Source: Diphasiastrum complanatum (Eukaryota > Streptophyta > Lycopodiopsida > Lycopodiales > Lycopodiaceae). From it: a DNA stretch of 64,000 nt. Where the stretch lies: positions 62,508,442-62,572,441 of the forward strand of contig CM055094.1 of assembly GCA_029204225.1 (NCBI GenBank), given 5' to 3'. A model generated the notes under the pieces. That model searched no databases. It was not told the origin of the DNA and saw nothing but the letters and a program-made list of their open reading frames with translations. The translations under genes and the position numbers were made by a program. Positions 11,869-21,235 of the stretch are shown here, one piece after another. Position 1 is the first letter of the stretch. Each line of letters begins with the position of its first letter.

Positions 11869-13656
11869 AACACAATTGTAATACGTTTTCAGATTGAACT
11901 CTTAAAAGCACATTGCTATGGGCGCAAACATCAGCTCATCACAGTCACGTGGAGACATCCTTGTCAGCACATGCATATAAATTACAAGCTAACAGGCAGA
12001 GTTCGGAAAGGAGCAAAAGATTAAATTTTGGCTCCAAATCCAACCTCATGCAAACTTCAAAGTTACTATGTAAAAAAAGGTCAACAATTGTGAAAGATCT
12101 AAATAGAATATGAACGATGGGTAAAGACTAAACCCATGACTCGATTGCACGAACTTTCCCAGTTTTCAAGAGAATGAATCATGAATGTAGACACATGCAG
12201 GAGGGAAACCAGAAACTGGTTCCTATTTGAAGAGTACTCACCCTCTGAAAAGCCTTCATAATTGACCTGAATGGTGTGGCTTGGTAGTTCTTCATCAAAC
12301 TTCCGGACAGTAAAAACCCAATCCTCGCCATCCTACATAGAAAAAGGATTCAGTTGCAAAGATGGCATCAATTAAGCAATGGACACTTAGAGAAAACCTT
12401 GCACTATTGAATATCAACAACAGTCACGGAATCAAAATAAAAGAAAAGAAGCTGCTCAATAAGAAATGATAGCCTGTGTATCTCAATAAGAGTCCATTTT
12501 GTGCAATTAACTCACTTATGTTAAACGCAAAATCAGAAGATTACTAATAAGCAGTCAGCACTGTTTCAGTGAATAAGGTTGTGCATGTCCCATTTTAACC
12601 ATATCTGCAGCATAGCTATCTAGTAAATTTGAAATAAAGGACTAAATAATGTTCACTCCAAGGCATATTATGCATTGATTATGCAATTCTATTGCAGAAA
12701 ATCTATAACGTGAACTAAGAAAATAATTATCCAACAAACAAGAAGTAAAGCATGCACAGATTAAATATACATCAGCATTAAGGAGTTTTATGAGCTCAGA
12801 GATACGCAGAAGGTGCTATCCATTCTGTAAGAAGACAAACAGTTACCAATTCCTATCAACTTGAGAACATAGCTATTTGGAGGAGGAAAAAGCAAGTAGC
12901 AACCTCGGCTTTCACCGAACTAGCACCGCCGAGGTCTCCCATGTGTATTTCACTCCCCTGAGTGTCCATCATCAATGCCACGGAGTAACCCTTCTCCTCG
13001 TTCAGCTGTCGAACCTTCCTTATCACATCACGATGCCATGCTTGCGTTCCATGGCACATGTTGATTCTGGCCACATTCATGCCACCGATTGCCAGGGCTT
13101 CCAGCTGCTCAAAACTGCAAGTCGCAGGTCCGATCGTACACACAAGCTTCGTCCTTCGCGTGCTGCGAAACCCATTTTCCTTCAGCTCCGCCTCCGTCAC
13201 ACTATCCACCTCAATCCCCGGCGATGCCGCGCTGCCCTTCTCCGACCCCTGGGCAATCCGCTCAACTGCCATCTCTGACAAATGCGAACTACCATTGCTG
13301 GAAAAGCCCACGGCTCCATTGGATCGCAAATCCGCATCCTTCTCAGCCTCTGGCACCTCCAGAACCCCAGCCGTGGCATCATTTCCTTCTCTATAATCCG
13401 CCATGACCTTCAGCTTCTGGGTATCATCAGAGGCTGAGCTGTCCTTTTTCCTGCGGGAGTTCTTCACGCTTGCGCAGATTGCAGCGAAGCCTCTGCCCCC
13501 AGGGCGTATGCACAACCTCTGGCTGGGAATTGACCATCGCCCATCTCCGCTTCCGAGAGGGAACGATCCTCTGGTGCTGATTCTGGATCCCGAGGGATCT
13601 GCATGCTCGCAAAGCGAGAGGAATCCGGGCATCCGGCTCACCGCCTGCGCCATCAT
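7186..13656 (-). CDS. PKP1: Plastidial pyruvate kinase, alpha-type subunit (7 exons)
   Basis: Pyruvate kinase (phosphoenolpyruvate + ADP to pyruvate + ATP), plastid isozyme. In other plants this type pairs with a beta subunit and supplies pyruvate for fatty-acid synthesis. Exons on the minus strand: 13656-12904, 12332-12242, 11528-11335, 9800-9691, 9325-9082, 7838-7604 and 7487-7186. All introns are GT-AG and the phases fit, giving 642 residues. The start is the first of two adjacent ATGs (13656, 13653). Residues 1-65 are rich in S and R, as in a transit peptide; 66-160 are a low-complexity linker. The enzyme begins at about 165 (STRRTKL), with RINMCHG near 197, AKIES (K390, E392) and [11 protein letters not shown] (408-418) at the metal/PEP site. 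The C-terminal effector domain ends at QSIQIRKIP. Residues match the Arabidopsis alpha isozyme closely; the N-terminal part is longer than usual. No stops or frameshifts, so probably functional. Confidence 0.93.
8290..8490. repeat. Two-copy tandem duplication, 101-bp unit, intron 5
   Basis: 8290-8390 and 8391-8490 are near-identical direct copies beginning gcaattagcatgtaaatcta and sharing tgatctgtttcaggaacatt. It lies inside intron 5 (7839-9081) of the pyruvate kinase gene. The rest of that intron shows nothing else. Confidence 0.9.
9871..9916. repeat. 23-bp perfect direct duplication, intron 3
   Basis: The unit agagtatgagcctatcat plus aaaac occurs twice head to tail. It lies in intron 3 (9801-11334), the longest intron (about 1.5 kb), close to the exon 4 acceptor. 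Confidence 0.9.
11044..11145. repeat. Three-copy short tandem repeat, intron 3
   Basis: Units start at 11044, 11083 and 11118 and share cacag.gccaagaat, gtttgtctaaaccacta and variants. Unit length is about 35-39 bp and the third copy is partial and diverged. No ORF or mobile element is seen in the rest of intron 3. Confidence 0.75.
11796..11865. repeat. (TC)n microsatellite, intron 2
   Basis: About 35 uninterrupted TC units (GA on the gene strand) in intron 2 (11529-12241). Uninterrupted tracts of this length are usually highly polymorphic. Confidence 0.97.
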
Positions 13657-13751
13657 CACCACCAAATTATGGATCGCAAGGAAGGCGAGAAAATTATCTC
13701 GGATCCGTGATCTATTGCTGGAGGGAGGACAGCATCGATCGAGAGAAAAGA

Positions 13752-13811
13752 TCAGAGAAAGGCAGCATCGGGCATCGCCATCGCCATCGCCATCGCCATC
13801 GCCATCGCCAT
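13752..13811 (-). CDS. Putative upstream ORF in pyruvate kinase leader (Met-Ala repeat)
   Basis: The GATGGC repeat upstream of the start codon contains seven in-frame ATGs. Read from the first (13811) they give a 19-residue peptide of Met-Ala repeats ending PDAAFL and a TGA at 13754-13752. This lies about 95 bases upstream of the main start. Whether it acts as a uORF depends on the transcription start, which cannot be seen here. Confidence 0.35.
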   Translation of the reverse strand: MAMAMAMAMAMAMPDAAFL

Positions 13812-13814
13812 CGC
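13773..13814. repeat. GATGGC hexanucleotide repeat upstream of pyruvate kinase start
   Basis: Seven tandem units on the gene strand, the last partial: (GATGGC)6 then GATG. On the gene strand it is preceded by a GA-rich stretch (plus-strand ctctctctctctcgctc, 13833-13850). Probably 5' UTR or core promoter. Confidence 0.95.
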
Positions 13815-13929
13815 TCTTTCTTCCCTTTTCTCCCTCTCTCTCTCTCGCTCCTAAAGGAAGACGAGAAAGAACGAACCCACTTAGATATCTGCCATGTGTC
13901 ACTCATGCGCTAGTTCTGACCGTTAGGAT

Positions 13930-14160
13930 TGAGCAACGTGGCGTAATCTGAATGTTAGTCTGAGCCACGTGTCTTTCACCTAAGCTTCTGGAGACGCTTT
14001 ACCGCCGCATGTGACTACCTCCAACGTAGCCCCCCAGAATGAACGGTCCAGAACTCGCCACGTCATCAGGAAGATTTCACTGCCTTCTCTCTGCGTGGGG
14101 GGCAAAAAGCACGAGTGACAACAGAATCAACGGTCTACGACGCGCCACGTCATGAAACCA
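13930..14160 (-). promoter_or_regulatory. ACGT-core (G-box/ABRE-like) cluster upstream of pyruvate kinase
   Basis: Four boxes are visible: acgtggc at 13936-13942, ccacgtgtc at 13965-13973 (reverse complement gacacgtgg, an ABRE/G-box), and cgccacgtcat at 14056-14066 and 14143-14153. The last two sit inside a duplicated 25-bp element (14042-14066 and 14129-14153, 21 of 25 identical) beginning aacggtc. Plant bZIP factors bind such cores. The location 280-500 bp upstream of the ATG suits a promoter. The function is inferred. Confidence 0.5.
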
Positions 14161-14396
14161 TTTTTTTTCCTTTGCTTAAAGAACCTGAGAGCTCACCATA
14201 TTTTTTATTATACCAGAAAATAAAATTGGACAATTAGTTTGATATTTGGAAATTTAATTAATGAAAAATATTTAAGATATTTGTCAAATGAACAGAAAAA
14301 CATGGCGTTTGACATTTTCAATAATAGCACTTAATTTAGTATTTGTATTTTGGGGCGAGTACTTATCTTGATGACATGAATATTTATCCCTATTTT

Positions 14397-14806
14397 CACC
14401 GAATATTCTCTTTAAAAAAAATTTGGGTTGCCGGGTAGACAGAGTATTTTGCAACATCACCGCGTGTGCATGCACATGGCCCAACCCTCATCCAACAGTG
14501 AGAATGCTTGTAAGATATCATAGCAATGCTCACCGAATATATATTCTCTACAAAAAAAAATTGGGTTGTCGGGTAAACAGAGAGTATTTTGCAACATCAC
14601 CGCGTGTGCATGCACACGGCCCAACCCTCATCCAACCGTGAGAATGCTTGTAAGATATCATAGCAATGCTCATCCAATAGTGAGAATGCATGTAGGATAC
14701 CATCCCAACCCTCATCCAATAATCATCAAATAGAAAGAATGCTTGTAATATACCATCCCAAACCTCATCCAATGGTCAAAATGCTTGTAAGATATCATCA
14801 TGATCT
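14397..14806. repeat. Tandem array: two ~135-bp units plus shorter sub-units
   Basis: Copies at 14397-14530 and 14531-14670 share caccgaatat, attctct, a poly-A run, ttgggttg.cgggta.acagag, the block gcaacatcaccgcgtgtgca and agcaatgct. From 14671 the tail sub-unit alone (catccaat, then gaatgcttgta, then ataccatccca) repeats about three more times. No coding potential. Confidence 0.85.
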
Positions 14807-14977
14807 CTCCATTGTCAAAGAGACTTTTCCGCGATTGGAGGAGGGTGGGACCCTACATGCACCCTCATTCATGGTGCGTTGCTCCGTGTAGGTGATGTTG
14901 GTGGACCTACTTGAGTTGACATTTTTAATCAAACTTTTGAAACTAAGGTTTCTATGATTGGAGATGAATACAACTAA

Positions 14978-15561
14978 AAAAAATGCCTTGAGAGAAGCAT
15001 AAAAGGACAAAATATGAAGAATCATAACTAGTTTGAACTATGGACATCAAAACAACGTTATTGAGGCGACAAGACGAAGTCCTCATCACTGACGTTTCTA
15101 TAACCAAGAGACAAGTACAACAAAAAGAAAAGAGTCAAAGGACAAAAGAAAATGCCTAGATGAAGCTTAAAAGGACAAAGAAGAAGAATCAATTAGCTTG
15201 AACTATGGAGAGCCAAAAGGAGTTTTGTTAAGACCAAGTCCTCACTCGTCCTTCTCTTGTAATATGTGTCTGCATGAAAGTGCTAGTGACACGAGAATTG
15301 AAGTTGTCATGATCTTTAGGTAAACTCACCTTCCTCCAATGTATGCATTAAAGTGCTAGTAACATAAGAAGTGAAGTTGTCATGGTCATTTGGTTATACT
15401 TTAAAAGTTTAGGTGATCTTCCTAATTCATTAATATATCAGCTTGAGTGAAAAAAAATTGTGCTTAAATGTTTATGACAAGGGCTTTTGATTTAAAATTT
15501 TCTAGATTTTTTGTGCTTGAATGTTTATGACAAGGCTTTTGATTTGAGAATTCTCAAAAAA
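14978..15561. repeat. Series of imperfect two-copy duplications
   Basis: Three pairs follow each other. About 14978-15090 pairs with 15147-15250 (aaaatgcct, aaaggacaaa, gaactatgga, aagtcctcat). 15271-15342 pairs with 15343-15414 (tgcat.aaagtgctagt, gaagttgtcatg). 15459-15510 pairs with 15511-15561 (ttgtgctt.aatgtttatga, cttttgattt). No protein is encoded. The origin is probably repeated local duplication. Confidence 0.7.
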
Positions 15562-17087
15562 CATGTTGGTTTCTATGTGAAAGCCTCAAAAAAATTACTC
15601 ACTTGGCAAGGCTTATTTTGACAAGTTTTGTAATGTTCATTAAATGTTTCCTAAAGAAAGCCCTCTAGTTTTCCTTATTTCTCTCAAAATCAAGACTCTT
15701 ATTGATGACATGAATGAAAAGATCGTGGCCAATACATTCAAAATTATTTCTACTCCCATCATCATAGGACTGTCATGTCGGAGCTAAAAAGTGGCCTTAT
15801 ATGACTCTTCAAAGTCAATTGCAAGGACTACATTTTTTACTTTCATTACAAAGGTAGAAGAGTAAAACTAGGTGTTAAGGATATATATAGATACTCATCA
15901 AACCTGACAACCTCCTAATATTAAGGGGTAATACATAAACCTAGTAATTTCCTTGCTAAGAATGATTTGAAAGATTTGTTCAAGAGTGATAGGGTCAATT
16001 TTAGAAGCATCAATTTGCTAGAAAACATCTTTGGATCTGTCCTCCAAGTGAAACCTTTGAGAGTTTCTAGTGCATATAGAGCATCTATGCAAATCTTTTG
16101 TAGAATTTGACATAGATTGGCTTAAATTGAGAGTTCTAGAAAAGAGATTAAGATCCAAGTCACATTGTTCAACCCTACTCAATTTGTTTGAGTGATTGTA
16201 AGGTTTGAAAAGAGTCATTAAGATGTCTATGGCAAATGTGTAGAGAGAGATCCAATTCTCTAAGAGTTCCTTCCTTTGTAGAGGGCAAGATCTAGAAGCT
16301 CATTATGTGTTGTTATTGGTGGAGAGTTTGTCTCTTCCTAGGTGATCAAATCTTTCTAAGTGGCATTAGCTCTTTGAAGCACAATATCCTACTGAGAAAA
16401 ATCACAAGTTTTGATTTTGAATTTCATTCTAAGTCTTAAAAAGTAGAGTAATTGGTGGAATCCAATAGAAGTGATTGAATTCAATTTTTTGAGCAAAAAT
16501 TGACATAGAATGTATGAAACTCAAATTAGTTCTATTCAACTTTCTTTGTGAGAGTGTGAGGGTCAATTTGTGATCCCATTGGATGTCTAGAATGAGGAGG
16601 AGTCCATATTTGAGTATTCATGCATAATTGAGATCTTTGTGAATCTCTAGTTGTCTAAATTTTTAAGCTTGGTGAAAAATTGGTGGTATAGTTTGTTGTC
16701 AAATCAAATCAAATTCATTCTAAATCTCAAGTGTGAGATTATTTGGGTCAAGAGTGAGTCCAAAAGAAGTGATTAAGTTTGATTTTCATGTATTTGAAAC
16801 AAAACCCATCTTTTGTTCAAGAATCTCAAGTGTTGAGAGAACTAGTCAAGTGAAAAGGAAATCTAGGTGTCAAATCTTTTTCATATCCATTTCAACTTTC
16901 AAAAGAAAGAGTCATTGGTATTTGATGAGTCCAATAGGAGATTGGATCTGATTTCCTAGTGATTTGATTCAAACATTGTGTGCTTTTGTCTCAGTGATCA
17001 AAGCAAAGTTTCCAAGTGACTAGTCATTACTGTGAAGATTGATTCTTAGGTTTGTGAGCTAGATCTTTTGTAGATCATTGTAGATTA
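15562..17087. other. Gene-free stretch upstream of a 386-codon ORF
   Basis: AT-rich. A degenerate motif of the type gtccaataGaagtgatt-a-ttgatttt recurs near 16465, 16750 and 16925, hinting at old internal duplication or leader sequence of the element that carries the ORF at 17088. No gene recognised. Confidence 0.35.
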
Positions 17088-18248
17088 TTGAAGATGTTCA
17101 AATCTAGTCTCTTGAAAGTCACAAATTACATTTGTAGAATCATATCACAGGTTTTTATTCACATGGCATCAATAGGTGGCATCCTATTGAAGGAAAGAAA
17201 GGATCCTAAGTGCAACCTTTGTGGCAAGGGGGGATATATTTTCTCAAGATGCTACAAAAGGAAGACCAATCCATCCAAGGAGAACCAAGGCAAGGGTGCC
17301 GAGGTGAAGGATGGAGCTTCAAGTTCGAAATGCAAATACAAGAAGGACAAGTCCAAGGAAAGGTGTTTCCTTTGTGGAAAGGTGAATGAGGCTTGGAGTC
17401 TCATAAGGACTTGCAAGATTTGTCTTCAAGAGTCCATCACAACACATGTCAAATCTTTTGAAATTTTTCATTTGGAAGTACATTGTTTGGTTCAAGATGC
17501 AAAGATAGATGTGTCTTTCATGAAAGTAACCTGGATTTATCTTATGTCCTTGGAAAGTATTTTGCTTGGAACTTTAGATAAGTTCAAACTTATTGTTATG
17601 ATCCAAGAGATATCAATCAAGAAGAAGGAGCAACAATCACAAAATGAAAATAGTTTCATTTATGCTCTCATGTCAACTTATGAAGATATACTTTGCTTTG
17701 AAGGGATTTTTGTATCTCAAAGGTGGCTTAAGGCAATGCTAGTTGAGTGTGATGCCTTAAAAGATAGCAAAATATGTTTTCCTTGTAAGCTTACATTAGT
17801 TATGAAGTCAAGGAAATGGAAATATCTTCATAATGTAGGATCTTTTGGTTTCAATGAGATCATGAATGATGTGTTCATTCATAAAGATGAAAATTGTATG
17901 TTTTCAATCCTAAAGGCAAGTTGTAAACTTCTTATGAGAATAAGTGAAGCATCCAAAGTGGACACTTATATCCATAAGCAAGTAGTTAGCCTTATTGAGA
18001 TGGAGATACCTTTTGATTTCAATATTGGAAAAATCATGCCAAGTTGTGGTGATTTTTGGACTTATGTTTCTAGCATAAGTAATCTTGATAATCATAGGAA
18101 GTGCATATTGAATGGTCATACTTGTTGTGATCATTATGAGACATGGAGGTCTCGGATTTCCATCAAGAAGGAGCATCATGAAGAGGATCTTAAGGAGTCA
18201 TCTCAAGTGTGCCAAGGATTGAGGAGGAGAGACCTTCTCAAGTTGTGA
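17088..18248 (+). CDS. Unrecognised 386-residue ORF with two cysteine clusters (gag-like?)
   Basis: An open frame of 386 codons, long for this AT-rich DNA. Residues about 40-60 read KCNLCGKGGYIFSRC, a CCHC-type zinc knuckle (CX2CX4-X4C spacing) with tyrosine in place of histidine. About 35 residues later, after a lysine-rich stretch, comes CFLCGKVNEAW extending to TCKIC, so four cysteines in CX2CX12CX2C spacing. The remaining 250 residues show no motif I recognise. An LTR-like sequence starts 350 bp downstream, so I favour a gag-like protein of a non-autonomous or badly degraded retroelement. A host gene is possible but has no support. Confidence 0.4.
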   Translation: MKMFKSSLLKVTNYICRIISQVFIHMASIGGILLKERKDPKCNLCGKGGYIFSRCYKRKTNPSKENQGKGAEVKDGASSSKCKYKKDKSKERCFLCGKVNEAWSLIRTCKICLQESITTHVKSFEIFHLEVHCLVQDAKIDVSFMKVTWIYLMSLESILLGTLDKFKLIVMIQEISIKKKEQQSQNENSFIYALMSTYEDILCFEGIFVSQRWLKAMLVECDALKDSKICFPCKLTLVMKSRKWKYLHNVGSFGFNEIMNDVFIHKDENCMFSILKASCKLLMRISEASKVDTYIHKQVVSLIEMEIPFDFNIGKIMPSCGDFWTYVSSISNLDNHRKCILNGHTCCDHYETWRSRISIKKEHHEEDLKESSQVCQGLRRRDLLKL

Positions 18249-18597
18249 TTCCAAAAAGAGACTCAAGAAACATGGTTGAACCCATGTGGCTCACATTTCA
18301 AGGGAAAGAGGAGCATATCTCATGTGAAGGAGCAAGCCTCAAGGTCAAGCATCTACATGAAAATTGGAAGGAATCAATTTTGGAGGTGCTAGGATGGTGC
18401 TAGGCTCTCAAGCTCATCAAAGATGTCAAGATCAAAGAAGCACTATCATGGATATGGTGATTTTAGATCAACATCAAGCTCATTGGCTGATCTTCACAAC
18501 TTTTGAACCAGCAAAGACCAATTCAGCCCATGGAGTCAAGTTCAAGATCATCATGTTTTCCATCAAGCTAGATTTACCAAGCTAGATTTTTGAGGAG

Positions 18598-19430
18598 TGT
18601 GAAAAATGCAAAAATAAACTTGGTAGAGGCCAAAAATCTTGTATATATATGATTACACATGTGTGGATCCTGTTCCCACGTGTGAAAATAATGTACTTGT
18701 CATGTACCATAATCATATAGGTTGTACATATGATTTAATTCAAGTTCTAGTGGCTAAAAAGGCCAAAAACTAGTTTTCTAGACATATGACACATGGCATC
18801 AATCTATTGATTGCATGAGTCACATCCTTTGGTTAGGTGTCATATCACATGTGTAGAGGACAGCTCACATGTGTGGAATAAGCTGAAGTAGGCGAATTTT
18901 GACTTCTAGAAGATTTCCAAGTAGATCTCCATATAGAAGGAAAATGGACCAAAAGTGCTCAAAATAGAAGGTTTTGTCCAAGTGTCAGTTTTGCATGATG
19001 AATCATCATATGACAAAGCACCTTCACACATGTGGGATCATAGGGATGATCAGTACCACGAGCTCCCACTTATTGTATATATAGAGCCACATTTGGCCAT
19101 AATCAATGTGAGACACCAATTTTGGTTTTGGAAGCAATTTTGAGTGATTCTCTCCATTTGTCTACATTTGTCTTGATTGTTTTGAGGTTCTATCAATGTG
19201 TACTTGATTTTCAGGTTGGAGTCCGTACTCAGACAGTGTTGCACACGTGTGAAACCATAAAGTACACTTACCTTCAATTAATGATTGTTCTTGTTAGGAT
19301 TTTGTGTCTAGAATTGATCTAGATTGATCTTAATCTGAAGTAGATTGATAGATCAAGTAATCTGACAACCAATCCCTCTTGAGGATCAGATTAGGATCCA
19401 CTTTTGGTCCTTTTTGTACCTTTTTGCACA
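18598..19430 (+). repeat. Candidate LTR downstream of the 386-codon ORF
   Basis: A purine stretch (tgaggag) immediately precedes TGTGAAAAATG at 18598, as a polypurine tract precedes a 3' LTR. Inside is a TATA-like tatatata (19076-19083) and six copies of a CACATGTG/CACGTGTG palindrome. The right end is uncertain and no matching 5' copy was found in the window, so this is a proposal. Confidence 0.4.
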
Positions 19431-19764
19431 CAATACATATATCATGCTAGATTAGATTACAAGATTGATTAGCTAAGTTTAAGCTAAACATCCATTTTAA
19501 CTAAGTCTTTGTTAACGTTGCATGGCGGCGGTGGATCATGATAGTTTGAAAACTTCACGTCCGAGTAGCTGAGGTCCGATAGTTCATCCGTACCCGGCAG
19601 TTCACCCTGACCTTGGCTTGCATATGGATACTCCAAAGTGTCGGCCTGGCCCGAAGTGTCGGCTTTCTGACCACTAAGAAAAAATGCTAAAGCTTTGAAA
19701 TGTAGAAACTCAAGGTTTCTTCATTGATCTCATCGAGTAATCCGATATCAAAGTTTTGCATTAT
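19431..19764. other. Spacer with a copia LTR-like fragment
   Basis: Around 19690-19724 the sequence ctaaagctttgaaatgtagaaact plus ggtttcttca resembles the right end of the Copia-1 LTR (about 815-849), so a fragment of that LTR family probably lies here in the same orientation. Nothing else recognised. Confidence 0.35.
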
Positions 19765-19828
19765 TGTTGGTTGTGATGACTGATGAATTTGTCGGATTCA
19801 CGAAACTTTCACGAAGGTGAATCAAGCA

Positions 19829-20130
19829 TTCGTATTTGAGCTTGAAGACCCATTTGCATTTGATAGTCTTGCGCTTATGTGGTAATGGCTCCAATGTCCA
19901 TACCTAGTTCTTCCTCATGGACTCCATCTCTTCGTTCATGGCTTGGATCCATTTGTCCTTTTTTGGATCTTCAATCACCTCCTCGAAAGTCTGTGGTTCA
20001 CCACTGAACCCGCAGAACTCTTCTGATGTAGAAGCTGAGCTGTCTGGCACATTTCTTGTTGTGCTCTTCGTGGTTTTGTCGACCTTCTAGGAGATCCTTC
20101 TAAAACAGCTATGCCTTTGCCCTTGTCTGC
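19829..20130 (-). pseudogene. Copia-2 RT N-terminal remnant
   Basis: The minus strand reads EDPKKDKWIQAMNEEMESM, a stop, then VWTLEPLPHKRKTIKCKWVF, the opening block of copia reverse transcriptase. It stops at 19829, where LTR sequence begins. The palm, connection and RNase H domains are gone. Confidence 0.8.
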
Positions 20131-20270
20131 TCTGCTCGGTCCGAAACCATCTTGGTTTACAGGAACTGCGGTGGCAGGTTGTCTCTCGAATCTTTCTTCG
20201 TCAGATTCATCGCTCGAATGGGAGACAACTCAAAAATCTTCGTTTTCGTGTTCGTCTGCTGCTCCTTCTA

Positions 20271-21212
20271 TCACTGGCGGCAAGTCATAGTACTGTCTCT
20301 CCAGAACTTTGTAGCTAACAGGATCGTCATTGTCCATTGTCCTACTCTCATGAATCTGACATCTCTCTGGCATGTAGATCCTGTAGTTGACGAATTGTTG
20401 TCAAAACCTACCAAAAATCCATGCTCGGCTTTCTCGTCAAGCTTCTTTCGAAGATTATCAGGAATATGTGCATATGTTGCACAACCAAAGATTCTAATGT
20501 GAGACAGGTTGGGCTTTCTACCCCACCATAGCTCATGTGGTGTCGTGTGAGGAACACTAGACTTACCTGTCCTATTTTGGATGTATGCGATTGTAGCTAC
20601 AGCTTCAGCACACAGTGCTCTTGGAGCCTTCGAGTAGGCCATCATGCATCTGGCTACTTCCATTAGGGTCATGTTCTCTCGTTCAGCAATACCATTGTGC
20701 TGCAGTGTGTAGGCTGCAGTTCTTCTGTGAATGATACCATGATCATTGCAGAAGTCAATGAAGCGATTCGGGATATATTCGCCACCTCGATCTGTTCTGA
20801 TCTGCTTCACCTTGTTGCTTGTACATCTCTCTGCCCAATTCACATATTTAGTGAATTTATCGAGCACTTCAGATTTATTCTAAGTAAAGTACACTCTGGT
20901 AAATTTGCTATAGTCATCAATGAAAGTTATATAATATTTTGAACGTCTTACTGAGATCACGTTGAATGGTCCACAGATGTCAGAATGCACTAGCTCCAAA
21001 ATATTTGTCATTCTGTAGCAGTCTTTGACGAATGGAGTGCGCGACATCTTGTCTTTCAAACATGCATCACAGGTGGTCGAACTGGTTGCATTCGAGATGC
21101 TGACCCCTGTTATCACTCCATGATGACTTTTCTGGTAAAGTGCCATTGAGTTCATGTGGCAGACTCTTCTGTGCCACAAAGTGTCTGGCGAGTCGTCATG
21201 AGTCTGATGCAC
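20271..21212 (-). pseudogene. Copia-2 integrase
   Basis: Reading from 21212: the GAG-pre-integrase/zinc region (LWHRRVCHMNSMALYQ, CDACLKDKMSRTPF), VHSDICGPF with the first catalytic aspartate, YYITFIDDYSKFTRVYF, a stop near 20880, then IRTDRGGEYIPNRF with the second aspartate and HNGIAERENMTLMEVARCMM with the glutamate. The C-terminal part ends GRKPNLSHIRIFGCATYAHI and a VGFDNN block. The D, D, E residues are all kept, but at least one frame break separates the halves. Confidence 0.88.
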
Positions 21213-21235
21213 CTGATCTTCAGGTAGGCGTACCT

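Noticed and set aside
13657-13902. Upstream extension of the pyruvate kinase frame to a further ATG at 13902
   Set aside because: The extension translates the GA-rich tract and hexanucleotide repeat into low-complexity sequence, and would bury the transit-peptide-like start at 13656.
12877-13951. Long plus-strand open frames opposite pyruvate kinase exon 1
   Set aside because: They are antisense to a conserved coding exon and its GC-rich leader, and have no domain. GC-rich exons often open the opposite frames.
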